A stretch of 64,000 nucleotides of DNA from Prinia subflava (lineage: Eukaryota; Chordata; Aves; Passeriformes; Cisticolidae). Under the pieces are notes generated by a model that made no database searches, was not told the origin of the DNA, and worked only from the letters and a program-made list of their open reading frames with translations. Each line of letters starts with the position of its first letter. The stretch's first letter is position 1. Shown in pieces: positions 59,875 to 64,000 of this stretch. The stretch covers positions 250,501 through 314,500 of the forward strand of contig NW_026960607.1 of assembly GCF_021018805.1 (NCBI RefSeq), in the 5' to 3' direction. A program made the translations under genes and the position numbers.

Positions 59875-60660
59875 ATGGGTCAATGCCAAGGCAAGGACCC
59901 AGGGGTTGGTATAAACCAACAGGCAAATAGAAGTACTAAAAGTACTGGGAAAGGAGGGAGCTTTTTACCACAGGACAGTCCCCTGGGGTTAATGTTAAAA
60001 TTTTAGGATGAATGTAAATCCAGGAAAGGAAAAAGTAAAGAGAAAATGATGAAATACTGTATGATGGAATGGACTAAAGAAACGACACGACCTGATAATT
60101 TGTACTGGCCAATGTACGGGTCGTCTGAGGGGTGGATCTGTCAGGCCCTAAATGCCTGTGTAAATAAAAAGGATCCAATTAACCAAGAAGAGAGCGATTA
60201 TGCTGCTTTATGGCACAAGTCCTGGCCTTCTCCCCTGTATGCTTTAAAAACCAAAAAGGAGAAGAATCCATGAGGCCACTTACACAACCTCCCCCCTTAT
60301 CTACCACAACCAGCTGCCCCGCCAGAGGTGCCTAACCCAGCACCTCAAGCCCCTATGGCACCGCTTGCACCTCAAGCCCCTGTGGCTCTGCCTCGTCCTC
60401 CAGATTCACCACCTGCACATAGAAGCAGGGAGACAGTTCGGGCAGAAAGGCGCAAGGACAGTGATGATGAGAGCAAAAGGGGCCAGTTGTATCCATTAAG
60501 GAAGGTACTGATAGTAAGATACCACGGGGGGAGTGGAGGGGACAGCTATTAGATATGTATCAGTACCACTGACCACTGGGGATGTGAGAGCCCTTAAAAA
60601 GGAAATGGGGATGTCTGATAAACTAGATCAGTTCCTGGGGCCCAAGAGAAACCACAATTA
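59875..60660 (+). pseudogene. ERV gag, broken (matrix, proline-rich region, start of capsid)
   Basis: Starts ATGGGTCAA (Met-Gly-Gln, the N-myristoylation start of gammaretroviral gag). The matrix part continues through an in-frame TAG at 60004-60006 and a later TGA at about 60271, then a Pro-rich segment (60290-60440) and a charged patch precede a frame change near 60500. Both early stops lie where a Trp codon would be plausible. The rest of capsid and nucleocapsid are absent: the sequence jumps to reverse transcriptase near 60650. Confidence 0.65.
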
Positions 60661-61010
60661 AGCTATTACACTTCTTAGAGAAAAAGGGTTTGAAAGCTTC
60701 AATGTCCAAGTTGCAATTTGTAGAAGCAGAAATGAAGTATTTGGGTCATTAGTTAAGTAAAAGAACAAAGAAACTGGACCCCGAATGAGTATCGGGCATA
60801 CTTGCCTTACCTTCTCCCAGAACAAAGGGAGAGATAAGACAGCTGGTAAAGCTATTAAAGTATTGTAGGCAGTAGATAATAAAAAGTATAGTCAAAAAGC
60901 AAAATTTTTATATCAGAAGTTAACTGGAGGACAGATTCATGATTTTGTAGAGTTAATTGAATTACAAACTAAAGTAAGACCAGATTTAACTGAAATTTAA
61001 AAAAAAAATT
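60655..61010 (+). pseudogene. ERV pol: reverse transcriptase C-terminal part, broken
   Basis: Recognisable thumb-proximal segment: a KLQFVEAEMKYLGH-type motif (about 60700-60750), then a Lys/Pro-rich stretch with 'LDPE' and 'LPSPRTKGEIRQL' read in shifted frames with stops. The polymerase core with YxDD is missing because of the upstream deletion. Confidence 0.6.
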
Positions 61011-61069
61011 AAATTATCTGAAGGGAAGAAATATTTCATCAATAGCTCCTCCAAAGTATTAGAAAGGAA

Positions 61070-61480
61070 GCAGAGGTCAGGATATGCAATTGTAAAGGGA
61101 GGAAACATGTTGATAGTAGAAAGGAAAAGGTTAAGTTCCAGCTGGCCCGCACAAGCCCGGGAGTTATATGCGTTATACCAGGCTTTAGAACTGTTAAAAG
61201 ACAAAGTGGAGACTATTTATACAAAGTATACTTTTAGAATTGTACATACTTTTAGGAAGATTTGGAAAGAGAGAAGTTTCATCAATACTCAAAGAAAATG
61301 GTTGATCTATCAAGAATTAATACTTAAAGTGCGTGAATCATTAAAAAGACCAGAAAAAAAAAAAAATAGCTGTTACACATGTAAAAGGTCACCAAAGAAA
61401 CACAAGCTATTTAGCAAGAGGAAATGACATAGCTGACCAAGCTGCAAAAAGAGGCAGCTTTTGAATTGAAAGAAACAATT
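61070..61480 (+). pseudogene. ERV pol: RNase H domain, broken
   Basis: The open stretch 61107-61427 reads as a retroviral RNase H: QARELYALYQAL helix, then the segment that normally carries the catalytic TDS motif, here TKYTF with the Asp missing. The C-terminal His region follows in another frame ('ARGN-IADQAAK' equivalent at about 61410-61460). Loss of the Asp and the frame changes make it inactive. Confidence 0.65.
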
Positions 61481-61489
61481 CAGTTGAAT

Positions 61490-62620
61490 ATTATAACAAA
61501 AGTTCAAAGAGAAGTCCAAAAAAATTTTATAGCTCCCAAGAAGCTATAAAGAAATTAGATACTAAGAAAGAACAAAGAAAAGGAGTACTCTTAGATAGGT
61601 GGGAAATTTTGTCCAAATCCTATGCACAAAAGATTTTGAGCCAATTACATCAGCATACTCATTGAAGAACCAGAGCCTTGTGTGATCATTTTTTAAAAAT
61701 ATGATGGGTGTATTGGGATTTTTTTGAAATAGCAAAGCAAGTAACACAGAGGCGTGTTACTTGTCAGAGAGTCAACAAAAAGGTAATAAGGCAAACTTCA
61801 GCGGGGGGGGGGGCGGTAAGAAAATAGTCTATGAACCTCTTGAAAGAGTTCAGGTGGATTATGCTGAGCTTCCAAAAGTCAGTAAGTGGAAGTATCTGTT
61901 AGTAGTAGTAGATCAACTAATTCGCTGGGTAGAAGCTTACCCAGCTGTAAGGGCCACAGCCAAATTTGTAATTAAAATAGTACTAGAACAAATTATTCCC
62001 CAATTTGGGGTTATTCGAGCCATTGATTCTGATCAAGGCTCCCATTTTACCTCTAGTGTCATCAAAGGGGTAACACAAGCCATGGGTATTTCCTGAGAAC
62101 ATCATACCCCCTTATCACCCTCAGAGCTCTGTGAAGGTAGAAAAGAAGGACCAAACTATAAAACAGCATTTAACCAAATTAATGACTGAAACCAGAATGT
62201 CCTGGAAAAAATGTTTACCTTTAGCATTGCTTAATATAAGAACACTTCCTAATGCAGATACTGGGCTATCAGCGTACGAAATGCTTTATGGAATGTCATA
62301 TTCCCAGGAGATACCCCAAACATCAGTAATAGTTGAAGATATGACTATTCAGAAAATATATCCAAACAATTAGACAACATGTATTAGAGTTGAGAGAAAA
62401 AGGAATATTGGCTCAATCTACCCCTCTAGGATTTAGCATACATAAAATAAAACCAAGTGATTGAGTGCTGGTTAAAAGCTGCAAAGAGGAGACCTTATCT
62501 TCTAAATGGGAAGGCCCATATTTAACCCCTTAACCACTGATACAGCCATCCGGACTGCAGAGAAAGGCTGGACCCACACATCACGATTAAAGGACCAGTG
62601 GGACCACCAACAGAGGCACC
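61490..62620 (+). pseudogene. ERV pol: integrase, broken
   Basis: A degraded HHCC zinc region lies around 61640-61780, followed by a G-run (61803-61813). The catalytic core has its first Asp at 61857-61859 (context VQVDYAEL), second Asp at 62031-62033 (SDQGSHF) and Glu at about 62140-62142 (KVEKK). The last two are about 36 codons apart but in different frames, the D,D(35)E layout with a frameshift. The C-terminal part continues through 62131-62373 and beyond with stops. Confidence 0.75.
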
Positions 62621-62690
62621 GGCCGAGCTTCAGTGGAACATCTCATCTGCTCCTGGAGAACTGAAAATAAGACTTAAAAAGGATTGATGC

Positions 62691-63068
62691 ATGTTTCAGA
62701 AACTCTTGTACCTGAGGTTTCAGAATCAAAACCTTCCAAGGAAAGTGAAATGTCCTACCCAAAACTGTAAATGTTTTCCCTGGGGTTGTTTCAGGTGCAC
62801 TGAGTGTCAGAAACTGTGGTATACAAACTTGGTGCGGGCAAGGATCCCTAGTACCCTTTGCTGGAGTTGTAGAGATGAGATAGAGAAAGAGACAGGTAGA
62901 ACGCTAAGGGCTGCAGTAGAGAAAGGATACATTAAAGTAGGTGATAAGGATTGGTGGAGGACCTGGCTGCACAGGACACGGGCTGGGATTGATCTGCAGG
63001 AAGAAGCAAAAGCAAAATTCGAAAGAATTGAGTGTGATTACAACAATTGGATACCAGACAGATACTGA
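62691..63068 (+). CDS. Intact 125-codon Cys-rich ORF between ERV pol and env
   Basis: Unlike gag and pol around it, this frame is unbroken from ATG 62691 to TGA 63066-63068. Residues about 20-62 hold a run of eight or nine cysteines with spacing Cx4CxC...Cx2Cx2C...Cx2C, suggestive of a zinc- or disulfide-stabilised module. The C-terminal half is charged, Trp-rich and helical in look, without a membrane segment. It overlaps the decayed end of pol in another frame and stops about 10 bp before the env-type ORF. It could be an accessory gene, a long env leader, or an upstream exon-like part of env. No family is recognised, so function is not assigned. Confidence 0.45.
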   Translation: MFQKLLYLRFQNQNLPRKVKCPTQNCKCFPWGCFRCTECQKLWYTNLVRARIPSTLCWSCRDEIEKETGRTLRAAVEKGYIKVGDKDWWRTWLHRTRAGIDLQEEAKAKFERIECDYNNWIPDRY

Positions 63069-63077
63069 AGTAAAGGA

Positions 63078-64000
63078 GTGGCACAGAGCTTCAGTGGGCC
63101 TGCCAACAATTCTCAGGTAAGAATAGAGGGCAAGACCAGATTGACCTCTACCTTTGCCACCAAGAAGATGAAAATCCCAACTGTTGGCAGCAACCCAATA
63201 TGTTGGAGGGGTGGAAAGGCATGTCATACTGGACCTCTCATTATATACCTGATCATGTGCGTAAGCACTGCCACGGCAATTGACAATTGTCACCCATGTC
63301 ACCAGTCAGTGAAATGGAGAGGAGTCACAACGGTATCCTTTGTTGGTCACACCCATATAAACAAAGGTGGTTATGATGAAAGTCAGTTAAGTGTTTGTGA
63401 AGAGCAAGGGAGTTTTGGATGTAAAGGAATTTAAGAGCAAGAGGAGGAGCTGGCTGTAATTACCAGACATGTCCAAGAAGAGAAGAATATATATGTTTTA
63501 CCAAAGCAAGTATGTGGGGATACACTGATGGGGGAGGAGTTCAATATGGGGAGAATTTAGTGCAGAAAGCAGTAGAAGGGTTGAAAACCCACTCTGAATC
63601 TAAAGTTGCTTCCCCAAATTTGTATGAGAAATTAAAGAAACAGCTGCCAGAGTTAGACCTTTCCACTTTTGGAGAATTTGTTCATGGATTTAATGCAACG
63701 AATTGTAACAGAATTAAATGTTTCCAAGTGCTAGATTTGTGGTGGGACCCAAATGACAGAGCAATGGCCCTGGAGAGGAGAAGGTTTAGAAGTAGCACAA
63801 ATTTTAAAGTGGAACGAACAGGAATTACAAAACCTGAAGAACGGCCAGAAGGATGGGTACTAACAAATGTAGTGATAGGCCAGGAATACATAGCCAGGAA
63901 AGGGAAAGCCTTTGGGACAAGAGTAGGGGAAACCTCTTGCAAAAGAGTGTATACCACAAATCTCTCCAAAAATCGGTGGTGGCCACAAAAACCTGAGAGA
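63078..64000 (+). pseudogene. ERV env, surface subunit part, broken and cut by window end
   Basis: The ORF 63078-63434 has a basic/polar leader, a hydrophobic segment at about residues 53-67 (PLIIYLIMCVSTATA) that looks like a signal peptide with its cleavage site, then a Cys-containing ectodomain (CHPCHQ). After the stop at 63432-63434 the reading continues in other frames with several stops to the end of the window. Type I retroviral envelope layout is inferred; the transmembrane subunit is not in view. Confidence 0.55.

Larger units (their letters stand above)
58740..64000 (+). mobile_element. Class I (gammaretrovirus-like) endogenous provirus, 5' part
   Basis: In order: 5' LTR (about 58740-59255), primer-binding site (59259-59276), leader, gag beginning MGQ (59875), a gag-to-pol deletion junction near 60650, reverse transcriptase end, RNase H, integrase, a Cys-rich ORF and env, cut by the window end. 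MGQ-type matrix and the integrase/env layout point to class I. Many stops and frame changes occur in gag and pol, so the copy is not replication-competent. It lies on the + strand, antisense to GALNT7, and probably within a GALNT7 intron. Confidence 0.8.

Noticed and set aside
1..64000. CRISPR arrays, bacterial operons, tRNA or rRNA genes
   Set aside because: The sequence is vertebrate nuclear DNA with spliced genes; no regularly spaced repeats and no cloverleaf-type RNA gene were seen.

Overview
The window looks like nuclear DNA from a bird, possibly a songbird or close relative. It has vertebrate intron/exon structure and two host genes in the conserved amniote arrangement HMGB2 / GALNT7 (convergent). 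LTR types familiar from avian genomes are scattered through it, and no mammalian SINE is evident. The species cannot be named from sequence alone.

Layout, left to right. (1) 1-3.9 kb: remnant of a class II (betaretrovirus-like) endogenous retrovirus on the + strand, with a decayed gag, one zinc knuckle and a dUTPase-like stretch. Its gag was later split by a 1,374-bp solo LTR flanked by a perfect 5-bp target duplication. (2) 3.9-11.4 kb: no gene recognised. (3) 11.7-12.9 kb: an LTR preceded by a polypurine tract. (4) 13.5-14.5 kb: LTR-like material running up to a CpG island. (5) 14.5-17.3 kb: HMGB2 on the + strand, with a CpG-island promoter carrying CCAAT boxes and a CHR-type element, a non-coding first exon, four coding exons and a poly(A) signal. 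(6) 17.3-26.6 kb: intergenic, holding a reverse-oriented LTR at 19.7-20.2 kb and an imperfect 252-bp inverted-repeat element at 21.1-21.4 kb. (7) 26.6-52.4 kb and beyond: GALNT7 on the - strand. Ten successive coding exon positions cover the last ~461 residues (catalytic domain plus ricin-type lectin domain). The 5' exons encoding the membrane anchor and stem are not seen and should lie to the right of the window. (8) 58.7-64 kb: the left part of a class I (gammaretrovirus-like) provirus on the + strand, presumably inside a GALNT7 5' intron. It has a 5' LTR, a primer-binding site that looks complementary to tRNA-Ala, decayed gag and pol with a large internal deletion, an intact 125-codon Cys-rich ORF between pol and env, and the start of env.

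The host genes are unrelated in function. HMGB2 is a chromatin DNA-bending protein with proliferation-linked expression. GALNT7 is a Golgi enzyme that adds follow-up GalNAc residues to partly glycosylated mucin-type substrates.

The most notable signal is a tandem duplicated exon in GALNT7. Two 183-bp exons, of identical length and phase and 46/60 identical in protein, are separated by a 149-nt intron with no internal AG from about nucleotide 11 to its 3' end. This has the architecture of a mutually exclusive exon pair altering the catalytic domain between the DxH motif and the WGGEN motif.
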